Positions 41,133 through 49,723 of a stretch of DNA of 64,000 nucleotides are shown one piece after another. Both the position numbers and the translations under genes were made by a program. The stretch spans positions 1-64,000 of the forward strand of contig JAJTWY010000004.1 of the NCBI GenBank assembly GCA_021463165.1, given 5' to 3'. The notes below the pieces were generated by a model, which saw nothing but the letters and a program-made list of their open reading frames with translations, was not told the DNA's origin and made no database searches. Source of the DNA: Pyrinomonadaceae bacterium. Lineage in GTDB: Bacteria > Acidobacteriota > Blastocatellia > Pyrinomonadales > Pyrinomonadaceae. Every line of letters begins with the position of its first letter. Positions within the stretch are counted from its first letter, which is position 1.

Positions 41133-42752
41133 ATGACCGCTACAGAAACGGATGCGAAAAGCATCGAGAAATTCCTGCGCGAACTCGACGTGAGGATACG
41201 GGCAAGATATCCGTTGATCGCGATCAACACCTATGAGGAAGATCGCCTTCGCGACGCTCTTCTAGACCTCGTGTTCCAGGAGCGCCACAAGGAAAAGCCT
41301 CTCTACTTCTGGAGCCGCCCGACCGGTCTTCAGAAGGTCGCTGACCCGAAGGACGGCGTACTCCAACATCCTCAGATCGTGGCCGACACAGATGACCCCG
41401 AAGCCGTTCTTGGTTATATAGGCGAACAAAAGACCGGCATATTCTTGCTCTGTGACTACGCACCGTACATTTCGCCCTATGGCCAGGAGGATGCCATGCT
41501 GGTCCGGCGCCTGCGGGAGATCGCATGGAAACTGAAATCGACAAAGGCAACGGTTCTTTTTGTTGGCCCCAACTTTCCGGACCTAAAGACGCTCGAAAAA
41601 GAGATCACACAGCTGGAACTCGAACTGCCGAGAGACGTAGAGATCGAAGACTCGATCGAGCTGCAGCTTGAGAACCTTAAGTCGAGTGGACTCGACATCG
41701 ATCTGACGAAAGAAACGAAGGACGCGTTACTCCAATCGCTTCTTGGCCTGACCGCGGGCGAGATCAGCAACGTCATCGCCAAAGCAGTTATCAGCTGCAA
41801 CGGACTCAACCCGGATTCGATCAATGTAATCCTGGAAGAAAAGAAGAACGTTATTCGCGGAAGCGGCTCGCTCACCTATGTCCATCCGGAACCAGCCAGC
41901 AATCTTGGCGGCTACAAGTCTCTTCGAGCGATTCTCGAACGAGCAGCCTATACTTTCAGTCCGCGAGCAAAAGCAAGGCATGTCGAACCGTGCAAGGGGA
42001 TTCTCTTGGTCGGCTTACCCGGCTGCGGAAAGGACCTATGTAAACGCGTCGCATCGAGCATAACTAACCGAGCATTGCTTGATCTCGATTTCGGCTCGAT
42101 CATGGGCGAAGGCGGCGGCGTTATCGGATCTTCGGCGATGTCGATCAAGCGAGCTCTGTCGATCGCAGCAACGATCAAAGGGATTCTTGGGATCAGTGAG
42201 TTTGAAAAGGCTGTCTCAGGAATGAAGTCTTCGAACAAGACAGACGGCGGTGAAACGGCACGTACGATCTCCTACCTGTTGAACTGGATGCAGGACAATC
42301 GCGACGTACTGGTCTTTGCTACGGCCAATGACGTCCGCGAACTCGAATCTGAACAGTTTCGAATCGGACGATTCTCGTATATCCATTTCGTTGATCTTCC
42401 CGATGATACAGACCGCCAGGAGATCTTTCGGGTCCACCTCAACAAGCGGGAGTTGTGCCCGGAGGCCTTCGATCTGGATAAGCTCGTTGAGAGGAGCAAA
42501 GACTTTTCCGGTGCCGAGATCGAAGGGGCGGTTAAGGACGGAGTTCTTGAGGCTTTCATAGACGGCGACCGGCAGGCCGAAACTCGAGACATTCTAAAAT
42601 CCGTCGAACGCATGACCCCAACCGCCCAAATGATGAGCGAGAAGATCGAGGAGATACGAAAATGGGCCCGGAACAACATAAAAGGCGTTGGCATGCGAAG
42701 CGATGCATCACTGCTTTCAGGACAGAAGGCCGACCGAGTTTACGAGCTGTAG
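41133..42752 (+). CDS. Ycf46-like AAA ATPase with altered Walker residues
   Basis: A 539-residue AAA ATPase of the Ycf46-like type. The N-terminal 240 residues form an inactive AAA-like half (PLIAINTYEEDRLRDALLDL). The C-terminal AAA module has Walker A GLPGCGKD (294-301) and Walker B ILGISEFEKA (351-360), a sensor-I-like VFATAND and an arginine-rich RIGRFSYIHFVDLPDD. Two changes stand out. The Walker A Ser/Thr that follows Lys is Asp301, and the Walker B Asp is Ser355; the Glu is kept. Such reciprocal Ser/Asp exchange could preserve metal binding. It has an AGGAA ribosome site and precedes DUF1257 and DUF2997 genes. Substrate unknown. Confidence 0.85.
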   Translation: MTATETDAKSIEKFLRELDVRIRARYPLIAINTYEEDRLRDALLDLVFQERHKEKPLYFWSRPTGLQKVADPKDGVLQHPQIVADTDDPEAVLGYIGEQKTGIFLLCDYAPYISPYGQEDAMLVRRLREIAWKLKSTKATVLFVGPNFPDLKTLEKEITQLELELPRDVEIEDSIELQLENLKSSGLDIDLTKETKDALLQSLLGLTAGEISNVIAKAVISCNGLNPDSINVILEEKKNVIRGSGSLTYVHPEPASNLGGYKSLRAILERAAYTFSPRAKARHVEPCKGILLVGLPGCGKDLCKRVASSITNRALLDLDFGSIMGEGGGVIGSSAMSIKRALSIAATIKGILGISEFEKAVSGMKSSNKTDGGETARTISYLLNWMQDNRDVLVFATANDVRELESEQFRIGRFSYIHFVDLPDDTDRQEIFRVHLNKRELCPEAFDLDKLVERSKDFSGAEIEGAVKDGVLEAFIDGDRQAETRDILKSVERMTPTAQMMSEKIEEIRKWARNNIKGVGMRSDASLLSGQKADRVYEL

Positions 42753-42782
42753 TTGGAACCGATCATGTTGGAGACAGATTTT

Positions 42783-43181
42783 ATGAGCAAGTACATGGCA
42801 TTTGAATCGCAATCTTTCGCAAACTCAGAGCTCCTGCTTGAGGCTCTCGCCGAATCCGGTTTTACGACTGTGGTTCAAGGCAAAGACCTTCAACTCAACG
42901 GTTGGGACAAGCGGGATCGGCGGACCGCCGACATTCTTATCCGGCGTTCAGATGTAAAGCAACATCATCTTCTGAGCGACATCGGCTTTCAAAAAACGGC
43001 GGGCGGATACGTCGCCGTTCTCGACGACATGGATCTCGACTATCGTTTGGGGCGGGACTTCGTAACTAAGTTGCAGAGTCGCTATCACGAAGCCGCCGCC
43101 AGGAAAATGGCAAAGCGATTGGGCGGCACCCTGATCAGGGAACAGATCGGGAAAACGATCAAGATACGAGTTAAGTTCTAG
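42783..43181 (+). CDS. DUF1257 (Ycf35-like) protein
   Basis: A 132-residue protein. I chose ATG 42783 (MSKYMAFESQ) because GGAG is 9 bases upstream; the frame also opens at 42753 and 42765. It fits the DUF1257/Ycf35 family: an initial helix-strand (LLLEALAESGFTTVVQGKDL), RRTADILIRRSDV, LLSDIGFQKTAGGYVAVLDD, then a C-terminal helix with basic residues (AARKMAKRLGG). DUF1257 proteins accompany an AAA ATPase and DUF2997 in several phyla and in plastids, with unknown biochemical role. Its stop is 13 bases before the DUF2997 ATG, and an AGGAG site lies between the two genes. Confidence 0.75.
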   Translation: MSKYMAFESQSFANSELLLEALAESGFTTVVQGKDLQLNGWDKRDRRTADILIRRSDVKQHHLLSDIGFQKTAGGYVAVLDDMDLDYRLGRDFVTKLQSRYHEAAARKMAKRLGGTLIREQIGKTIKIRVKF

Positions 43182-43194
43182 GAGCTAGTCGAAA

Positions 43195-43389
43195 ATGCCT
43201 GAGATTGAATTCACCATCGATACAGAAACAGGAAAGTGCGCCACGGAGATCAAGGGTGTTCAGGGACCGGCTTGCGAAAAAGCCGCTCTGCAGCTGAAGC
43301 AGATCCTCGGTGCTCCCTCAACGGATCGAAAGACAAAGGAGTACTATGTTAAGCCCAAGCCGATCGCACGGATCAAAGCAAATGAATAG
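43195..43389 (+). CDS. DUF2997 small protein
   Basis: A 64-residue protein of the DUF2997 family (MPEIEFTIDTETGKCATEIK, then ACEKAALQLKQILG). It has an AGGAG site before its ATG. Its last eight bases (ATGAATAG) contain the start of the radical SAM gene, a strong sign of coupled translation. The fold is probably a small beta-alpha domain with one Cys near residue 15. It is one of the standard members of the AAA-DUF1257-DUF2997 group, whose function is not known. It resembles the N-terminal 20-40 residues of the adjacent radical SAM protein. Confidence 0.7.
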   Translation: MPEIEFTIDTETGKCATEIKGVQGPACEKAALQLKQILGAPSTDRKTKEYYVKPKPIARIKANE

Positions 43390-44092
43390 GGAGCTGGTTT
43401 TTGTTCTCGAACCCGATTCGGGCCGTGTTACGGTCGAGATCTCCCGGTCACCCAGTTCCGCGATTGAGGAGCTACAGGGCGATCTTGGTATCCGGGTAAA
43501 CGTAAACTGTGCTAAGCCCGCAGACCCATCGAAGCGTGGGGCGAGCAGAGCACCAGAAAATACGCGATTCTTCCCAGATGATAATTCAATGGTCTGGCTA
43601 TATCGGATTTATCACGATTCGGTCACAGACGGCCCTGGACGGCGAAGCGTCATTCAAGTCTCGGGCTGTTCTATCCGATGTCAAGGATGCTACGTTCCTG
43701 AAACCCATCAGCGGGAAAATGGTAGTCGGGTCTCAATTGCTTCGATCGTCGATGAAATTCTAAAGGATCGTGAAAGGCATGACGGGGTAACGATCCTAGG
43801 CGGCGAACCGTTTGACCAACCGGGACCTCTTGCAGAACTTATCTATAGGTTGAAGAGGCACGGTCTTCATCTGACCGTCTACACCGGCTATACGATGGAA
43901 ACGCTTATCGAACGAAAACAGCCGGCAATCGACTACACATTGACGCACGCTGATCTACTCATCGACGGCCCGTTCGTGACAAGCCTAAACCGAAATGCAG
44001 GTGAGTATCGAGGCTCCCGGAACCAGAGATTCATCTGCTTAACGAAGCCTGGAGTTGGGCGTCATTTGGGTAGAGAGAAGAACTGCATTTGA
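43382..44092 (+). CDS. NrdG/activase-like radical SAM protein with DUF2997-like N terminus
   Basis: A 236-residue radical SAM protein starting at ATG 43382. The cluster motif is CX3CX2C (Cys96, Cys100, Cys103: SGCSIRCQGC), followed by the GGEPFDQP motif and the activase-type end DLLIDGPFVTSLNR and YRGSRNQRF. These are typical of NrdG-like glycyl-radical activases or the 4Fe-4S single-cluster family. No anaerobic ribonucleotide reductase or pyruvate formate-lyase gene lies in the window. The first 20-40 residues (ELVFVLEPDSGRVTVEI) align without gaps to its DUF2997 neighbour. This looks like a domain fused in from the small protein. Its target is unknown; the linked AAA ATPase or the DUF1257 protein are candidates. 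Confidence 0.8.
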   Translation: MNRELVFVLEPDSGRVTVEISRSPSSAIEELQGDLGIRVNVNCAKPADPSKRGASRAPENTRFFPDDNSMVWLYRIYHDSVTDGPGRRSVIQVSGCSIRCQGCYVPETHQRENGSRVSIASIVDEILKDRERHDGVTILGGEPFDQPGPLAELIYRLKRHGLHLTVYTGYTMETLIERKQPAIDYTLTHADLLIDGPFVTSLNRNAGEYRGSRNQRFICLTKPGVGRHLGREKNCI

Positions 44093-44151
44093 TCCTCGCC
44101 CGAGCGAAACTGGAGACGGTCGCTTCTTTCCCAGTGAACGACTTCCGGTAG

Positions 44152-44430
44152 CGTTGGCACACCGCACTTCGTGACGCCGGCATCAACAAGAAGGGCGGAA
44201 GGAGGGAAGAGAACTATCACTTTCACGATCTGCGCAGCTACTTCGCAAGCGAGCTTATCAAGAGAAACACCAATCCTCTCATTGTTCAGAACCTATTCGC
44301 TCACTCGGACATGAGCATCACCACGATCTACGCTCAGGCCGACAAGAAGCAAATGCTCGAAGCAGTCAAACTCCTCGACGAAGTTAGCGCGACGGACACT
44401 GCGGTGGCAGCCTCAGCTGAGCCGGACTAG
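44152..44430 (+). pseudogene. C-terminal remnant of a tyrosine recombinase
   Basis: In frame from about 44155 to TAG 44428-44430, the DNA encodes the C-terminal catalytic part of a phage-integrase-family recombinase: WHTALRDAGI, then YHFHDLRSYFASEL with the His-x-x-Arg pair, the second His in FAHSDMSITTIY, and the nucleophile-type Tyr just after. A stop (TAG 44149-44151) precedes it in frame, and the N-terminal half is absent. This fragment probably marks the end of the plasmid- or ICE-like region. Confidence 0.8.
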
Positions 44431-44899
44431 ACTGGTTGGCGGAAGACTTACCGCAAATGACTTTCCCAGCCCGCGGATCAATCTAACCATCGACTCGAAT
44501 GTGGATGGAAAAGAAGTCATGACCGGATCAAAGGGAAGCACTTATTCAGACGCACCCGGGTTTTCCGTCTGCCGGATCTCGCGCCGTTCGCCATCCGGGT
44601 TATATGGGCGAACCCGCGACGACCATGAACCGTCAATCTTCAAAATTTTTTCCAAATTCCAGTTCGGCTTGTCATAAAAACTCCACTTGGGTCGTCTCAA
44701 CAGCAAGAACACTTGGTAAAGGCAAATACATCCACAAAGTAATTGATGAGGAGCGTGGACGACGCAGGCGTTTTGCCATTGGGGCGGTTACTGCTGTTGT
44801 CCCTATTGAGGATTCTTATCGATTACTTCGCATGATCCGAAGACTGAAGATTTCTGGCAAGGGGTTAGCAATTCTAACAATCTGAGAGGAAAAGGAACT
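44431..44899. other. Intergenic region, integrase remnant to TonB receptor
   Basis: I see no convincing gene here. A short open frame (44604-44885) runs on the plus strand, but it has atypical composition and no good ribosome site. The last 100 bases should hold the promoter of the TonB-dependent receptor; a GAGAGGAAAAGGA ribosome site lies just before its ATG. Direct or inverted att-like repeats were not found by eye. Confidence 0.5.
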
Positions 44900-47800
44900 A
44901 TGTATCTATCTAAGGGCTTTAGCTCGTTTTTGACCTCCTGCCTAGTAATATGTCTCGCCGGCTTGGCGGCCATCGCACAAACCGGAAGCGCTAACCTCGC
45001 CGGCACCGTACAGGACGAAAACTCAGCGGTAATTCCGGGTGTAAATATTGTGGTAAAGAACGACGCGACCGCGGTCGAACGTCGCGCGGAAACGAACGAT
45101 TCCGGATATTTCGCAATTCCCCTATTGCCGCCGGGAACCTATACGATCACTGCTACGCGCAGCGGATTTACGCCGATCAAAGCGACCAATCTCATTCTCA
45201 ACGTCGGAGACCAAAAAGCCATCACGATTCAGATGAAGGTTGGCGGGATCGATGCTGCGGTGGAGGTGACGAGCGATCCCACCTTGATAAACGAGTCCGC
45301 TACCATCGGTACGATCGTGGATCAGCAGTTCGTAAAGGATATGCCGCTTAACGGGCGGAGTTTCCAATCGCTGTTGCTGCTGACGCCGGGTATGGTGTTC
45401 ACGCCCGGCGAACAAGGGCAGTTGAGTGTTAATGGCGGAAGGACGAACTCTAACTACGTTACAGTCGATGGGGTATCCGGAAACATTGGTGTCGGTGTTC
45501 AAAGCTTGTATGACCAGTCGGCTGGCGGAGCAGTGCCAGGATTTAACTCTTTTGGTGGAACGCAGAATCTCCTGCAACTGGACGCAATGAGCGAAGTCCA
45601 GATTCAAACTTCCAACTATTCCGCCCAATATGGCCGCCAGCCAGGAGCACAGGTGAGCCTGGTTTCCAGGAGCGGAACCAACAAATACAGCGGGTCTGTT
45701 TTTAACTACCTTCGAAATTCCGCGACCGATGCAAACGATTGGTTCAGCAATAGCCTGGGGTTCGGAAAAGTTCCCGGAAGGCAGAACAATTTCGGCGGAG
45801 CTTTGGGCGGTCCAGTCCAAATTCCTAGAATCTACAATGGCAAGGAGAAAACGTTCTTCTTCTTTTCGTACGAAGGCCTCCGCCTTTCGCTCCCGCAACC
45901 GACCAGGGCATTTAGCGTTCCGGCGGCCTGCCTACATGATAATACGGCGCTGAGCCCATTTATGCAGGCTCTCGTAAATGCCTTCCCGCTACCAAATACA
46001 AATCCGGGATCCTGTGCGGCGGGGGCTAACGGCAGGGGTACCTTTACGACGAGTTGGTCGAACTACACAAATTTGGACAGCTTTGCGTTACGATTGGATC
46101 ACAACATCGGCACGAAATGGAACGTGTTTTTCCGCACCAACCATTCCAAATCGAAGGGTGAGATCTACAATCTCGGACAGCTTACACGCTGGCCTTCAGA
46201 GACTGATACCCAAACCGGTGGCGTGACGACACGGATCAGCGCATCCTTATACAATTCTTTCAGGTTGAATTTTAGCCGGAACGTAGCCAAGTCCGATGTT
46301 GAATGGACTACGAAATTCGGTGGTCAACCGATCGATAACCTCGCGGAATTTCTTCCTGCCGGCGCTCCAGATTATGCAGTTCCTTCGTTTTCGATTGGAG
46401 GGCAGAGTTATAGAGTGGGACCGGTTACTGATCACCGCAGTAAGGATTGGAATGTTGTTGATAATCTGAATTGGGTCTACGGCGATCATTCATTCGTCTT
46501 TGGCACCGATATCCGATTGCGAAACCCGCTCTATCTGGATAACGGCTACAATTTCCAGGTTTCGTTCAGCTCGCTGGCCAACATTCTCGCAAGCCGGGGC
46601 TCAGGGAGTCTGACGCGATCGATTCCCACGGAAGCTAATGTTAGGAATTATTCCTTCTATGCAGATGATACCTGGAGGGTAAACAAGCGCCTCACGCTCA
46701 GTTTAGGACTTCGCTGGGACATCAACCCCGCACCGTCGCTCGGCGAATACAGCATGCCGGCATTTACGGGGTTTCCTGACGTAACGCAGCTCGCATTGGC
46801 GCCTGCTGGAACTCCGTATTACCCGACCTTCAAAGATGCCATTGCTCCTCGTTTCGGGATTGCTTACAAACTTCTGGAAAAGAATAATATGACCACCGTT
46901 TTGCGCGGCGGTTGGGGATTATTTTACGACCTAGGGGTAGGAACGGCGCTGGCGACGTCACACTCTTATCCGTTCTCCGTATCTCAAAGTATTCCGCTGC
47001 AGACGTTCCCGCTTGCGCCCGGCACGATCGTCGATATTACATTGCCTGCGCCTGTAACAACACCGATCGGAAATTCATTGACCGGGACTGGCACCTCGTT
47101 CGGCTTGCAGCATCTAGATGGGCTGCCGCGTACTCATCAGTATTCCTTCGGAGTCGAGCAGCAGCTTGGAAAGAATCAGGTCTTAAGCGTGAGCTATGTC
47201 GGCAATAGGGGACGGAGGCTACTCAATCGCTACCGTTACTCCTTCATAAACCCGGCGACCAATCCAAATGTCAGACCCGGAACCACGTTGTTCATCACCC
47301 GGAACGACGGAAAAGCTGGGGGATATTCCGATTACAACAGCTTGCAGGCCAGCTATATGAGGCGCATGTCACATGGCTTGCAGTTAATGGCGAACTACAC
47401 TTATTCCCGTGCGCAGGATGCTTTCTCAAATGACAGCACAATAAACAGCTCAAGTGTGCCTAATAGTGTCGACCATCAGGACGCATCAGTTTTCTACGGG
47501 CTGTCGGACTTTGATCGTCCGCACATTTTTAACCTTGCCCTGGTGTACGACCTCCCCACCGTGAAGTCGGAAAACTCGCTTCGCAGGTGGATGGGAAAGA
47601 TATTCCTCAACGGCTGGCAGACGAGCTACAACTTCAAATATCAGTCCGGAACGCCGTTTTCAATGAGTGTCGTTTACTACGACATATTAAATGGGACCGG
47701 TATCACCAGCCTGCGTCTGAATAGGGTGGAAGGGGAGCCGTTATATATCGACGACCCGGAAAATCCTGGTGGCCAAGCATTCAATCCGGCGGCATTTGCG

Positions 47801-48274
47801 GTTCCGGCATCCAGTCTGCAGCCTAATCCGGCGCTTATCACCCAGGGCAACAGCGGTCGCAATCAGTTCAGGGGCCCGGCCTTGGCGCAACTTGATTTGG
47901 CGATTCGTCGAAGTTTCAGCATCACCGAGCGTGTGAAACTGCAATTTTCGGCCGAGTTTTTCAACGCCCTGAATCGAGCGAATTTCCTGAACCCGGATGG
48001 TAATTACGGATACATATTCAACTTACCGGGGTTTGGACCGGTAACGTGTCCGGGAAACCCGGCCGGTATGTCGTGCGATCTGAACTTCCCGGATCCGATA
48101 ACGGGTCAGCATACTCAGTTTTTCACTGGTGGTACCTTCGGTCAGCTTACGACCCTGGCGAACGGAGTCCGACGGGGAACGGCTCCAGGAAGCGGGTTCG
48201 ATATTTCATTAAACCCTCGGTACTCGCTGGGCGGCCCGCGTTCCGCACAGTTTTCGTTGCGGCTTAGCTTCTAG
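44900..48274 (+). CDS. Oar-like TonB-dependent receptor
   Basis: An outer-membrane beta-barrel of 1124 residues. Signal peptide ends near residue 26 (AAIAQ). A carboxypeptidase-like regulatory domain follows (LAGTVQDENSAVIPGVNIVV, residues 34-120), then a plug region (MPLNGRSFQSLLLLTPGMVF) and a long barrel with repeating aromatic strands. The chain ends in ...PRSAQFSLRLSF, with a terminal Phe as expected for outer-membrane insertion. Oar-type receptors in Acidobacteriota are expanded families; their substrates are mostly unknown. It precedes two TlpA-type thioredoxin genes, with which it may form a transcription unit. Confidence 0.85.
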   Translation: MYLSKGFSSFLTSCLVICLAGLAAIAQTGSANLAGTVQDENSAVIPGVNIVVKNDATAVERRAETNDSGYFAIPLLPPGTYTITATRSGFTPIKATNLILNVGDQKAITIQMKVGGIDAAVEVTSDPTLINESATIGTIVDQQFVKDMPLNGRSFQSLLLLTPGMVFTPGEQGQLSVNGGRTNSNYVTVDGVSGNIGVGVQSLYDQSAGGAVPGFNSFGGTQNLLQLDAMSEVQIQTSNYSAQYGRQPGAQVSLVSRSGTNKYSGSVFNYLRNSATDANDWFSNSLGFGKVPGRQNNFGGALGGPVQIPRIYNGKEKTFFFFSYEGLRLSLPQPTRAFSVPAACLHDNTALSPFMQALVNAFPLPNTNPGSCAAGANGRGTFTTSWSNYTNLDSFALRLDHNIGTKWNVFFRTNHSKSKGEIYNLGQLTRWPSETDTQTGGVTTRISASLYNSFRLNFSRNVAKSDVEWTTKFGGQPIDNLAEFLPAGAPDYAVPSFSIGGQSYRVGPVTDHRSKDWNVVDNLNWVYGDHSFVFGTDIRLRNPLYLDNGYNFQVSFSSLANILASRGSGSLTRSIPTEANVRNYSFYADDTWRVNKRLTLSLGLRWDINPAPSLGEYSMPAFTGFPDVTQLALAPAGTPYYPTFKDAIAPRFGIAYKLLEKNNMTTVLRGGWGLFYDLGVGTALATSHSYPFSVSQSIPLQTFPLAPGTIVDITLPAPVTTPIGNSLTGTGTSFGLQHLDGLPRTHQYSFGVEQQLGKNQVLSVSYVGNRGRRLLNRYRYSFINPATNPNVRPGTTLFITRNDGKAGGYSDYNSLQASYMRRMSHGLQLMANYTYSRAQDAFSNDSTINSSSVPNSVDHQDASVFYGLSDFDRPHIFNLALVYDLPTVKSENSLRRWMGKIFLNGWQTSYNFKYQSGTPFSMSVVYYDILNGTGITSLRLNRVEGEPLYIDDPENPGGQAFNPAAFAVPASSLQPNPALITQGNSGRNQFRGPALAQLDLAIRRSFSITERVKLQFSAEFFNALNRANFLNPDGNYGYIFNLPGFGPVTCPGNPAGMSCDLNFPDPITGQHTQFFTGGTFGQLTTLANGVRRGTAPGSGFDISLNPRYSLGGPRSAQFSLRLSF

Positions 48275-48311
48275 TGAATATAAGTGGATGCATAGTGGGA
48301 GTTGGAAAAAA

Positions 48312-49622
48312 ATGGGAAAGCTAATTCTGATAATGATGTTGATCTTTGCGGTTGCGCCGTTGGAGCGGTACCTCGCGCAGGAAAATTCACCGGATAAGCC
48401 GCAAACCCTAGCCGAAAGCCTGGACGCGATCAAAAAGTTCCGCGGCGAACTTATACGTGAAAATTACGATGCCGCCAGCGAATCCGAAGAGTTCATGCGG
48501 GTGGTGGTTCAAAAGGTGGCAGAACGAGCGAAGGAGTACGCTTCGTTCTTCCCGATCGACAAGGTGCAGAGCGCGGACCTGATGAAACTTGCTCGACTCT
48601 ACATTGAAGCTGGCCAGTGCGGTGAGGCTCGTGCGGCAGTTCACAGGCGGCTTGCCTTACCAGGTTTGAGCGAGACTCAAAAAGCTGACCTTCTACTGGA
48701 ATCGATCGATGTTGCGTTGGGAAGCAAAAGCCCTGAGGGATGCGAAAAGATTCTCGACCAGGTTGACGATGCTGTCAGGCAACTGGAGGCGATGGGCGAT
48801 GACTTCTTACTACAACGAGTAACAGCGTATCGTACGGCGTCAATAGCTTACAGCAAGGATAAAGATAGGCTCGAGAAAGCATCTAACCGGTATGTTGAGC
48901 TCTACAAGAAGCTTTCGCCCGCTCAACGTTCAAGCAATCTGCGATTCGGAGTGTATAAGGCGTATATCAACCTATCTGGAATATACGCTGCCCGCGGAGA
49001 AGACGACCGCGTCAAGGACGCCTTCCGCGAGGGAGTACAACTGCTCTCTGGAGATCCGGATGCTGCCTCGACTCTTGGCATCCTCAAATACGACCAAGGT
49101 CGTTACGAACTGCCCGGAAAGAAAGCTGCGCCGATAGAGGCTGAGTATTGGATCAACCGCAAGTCTGACACTAAGCCGCTGACCTTGACCGGTAAAGTGA
49201 CTCTGATCGAGTTCACAGCTCATTGGTGCGTTCCGTGCAAGGAGAGTTATCCGAAATTGATGCGGCTGCACGAAAAATACGCAAAGCGAGGTTTCCAGAT
49301 AGTTCTTGCGACAACGCTGTATGGCTATTTTGGGAAGGATAAAAATCTGCTACCGGAACAAGAAATTGCTGCGAATAAGAAGTATTACGCGGATGAGTTA
49401 AAGCTGCCCTTCAAGGTTGCAATTAAAACTCCCGTCGCTCGGGACTCTGCGGGCCCCGGCGGGGACAAGAACGCCCGTGCCTACTTTGCCCAAGCAATTC
49501 CTCAGTTCGTAGTAGTTGATCGGAAGGGAGTTATTCGGTATGTGTCTGCAGAATGGAACCCCCAGACTGAATCGCATTTAGCAAGCATAATTGAGGCTAC
49601 GCTAGACCGCTCGGGCGACTAA
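48312..49622 (+). CDS. Secreted thioredoxin-like (TlpA) protein with helical N terminus
   Basis: The ATG at 48312 (MGKLILIMMLIFAVAPLERY) is preferred over 48288, because it has a GGGAG site and begins a proper signal peptide. The 436-residue chain has an N-terminal helical, TPR-like region (residues 40-270) and a thioredoxin-like TlpA domain (280-430). The active site is WCVPCK, followed by a C-terminal strand IPQFVVVDRKGVIRY. It probably reduces or forms disulfides in exported proteins. The start lies 38 bases after the TonB receptor stop. Confidence 0.75.
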   Translation: MGKLILIMMLIFAVAPLERYLAQENSPDKPQTLAESLDAIKKFRGELIRENYDAASESEEFMRVVVQKVAERAKEYASFFPIDKVQSADLMKLARLYIEAGQCGEARAAVHRRLALPGLSETQKADLLLESIDVALGSKSPEGCEKILDQVDDAVRQLEAMGDDFLLQRVTAYRTASIAYSKDKDRLEKASNRYVELYKKLSPAQRSSNLRFGVYKAYINLSGIYAARGEDDRVKDAFREGVQLLSGDPDAASTLGILKYDQGRYELPGKKAAPIEAEYWINRKSDTKPLTLTGKVTLIEFTAHWCVPCKESYPKLMRLHEKYAKRGFQIVLATTLYGYFGKDKNLLPEQEIAANKKYYADELKLPFKVAIKTPVARDSAGPGGDKNARAYFAQAIPQFVVVDRKGVIRYVSAEWNPQTESHLASIIEATLDRSGD

Positions 49623-49723
49623 GCCTTGGTACAGCGCCTCCGGATCTATCTCCCGCGCCTGCCCTCCGCGAGTAGGGGAGACAACCGACTGATCTTTAGT
49701 CGACTGGTGTATCCATCACAGAA

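Noticed and set aside
42753..42782. Upstream TTG or ATG (42765) start for the DUF1257 gene
   Set aside because: The ATG at 42783 has a better spaced GGAG site, and the peptide from there matches the usual DUF1257 beginning.
44604..44885. Plus-strand open frame of 93 codons before the TonB receptor
   Set aside because: Composition is unlike its neighbours, there is no ribosome site, no recognised motif, and it covers the probable promoter of the receptor gene.
45122..45898. Minus-strand 258-codon frame
   Set aside because: It is a shadow of the TonB receptor coding sequence and shows no family pattern.
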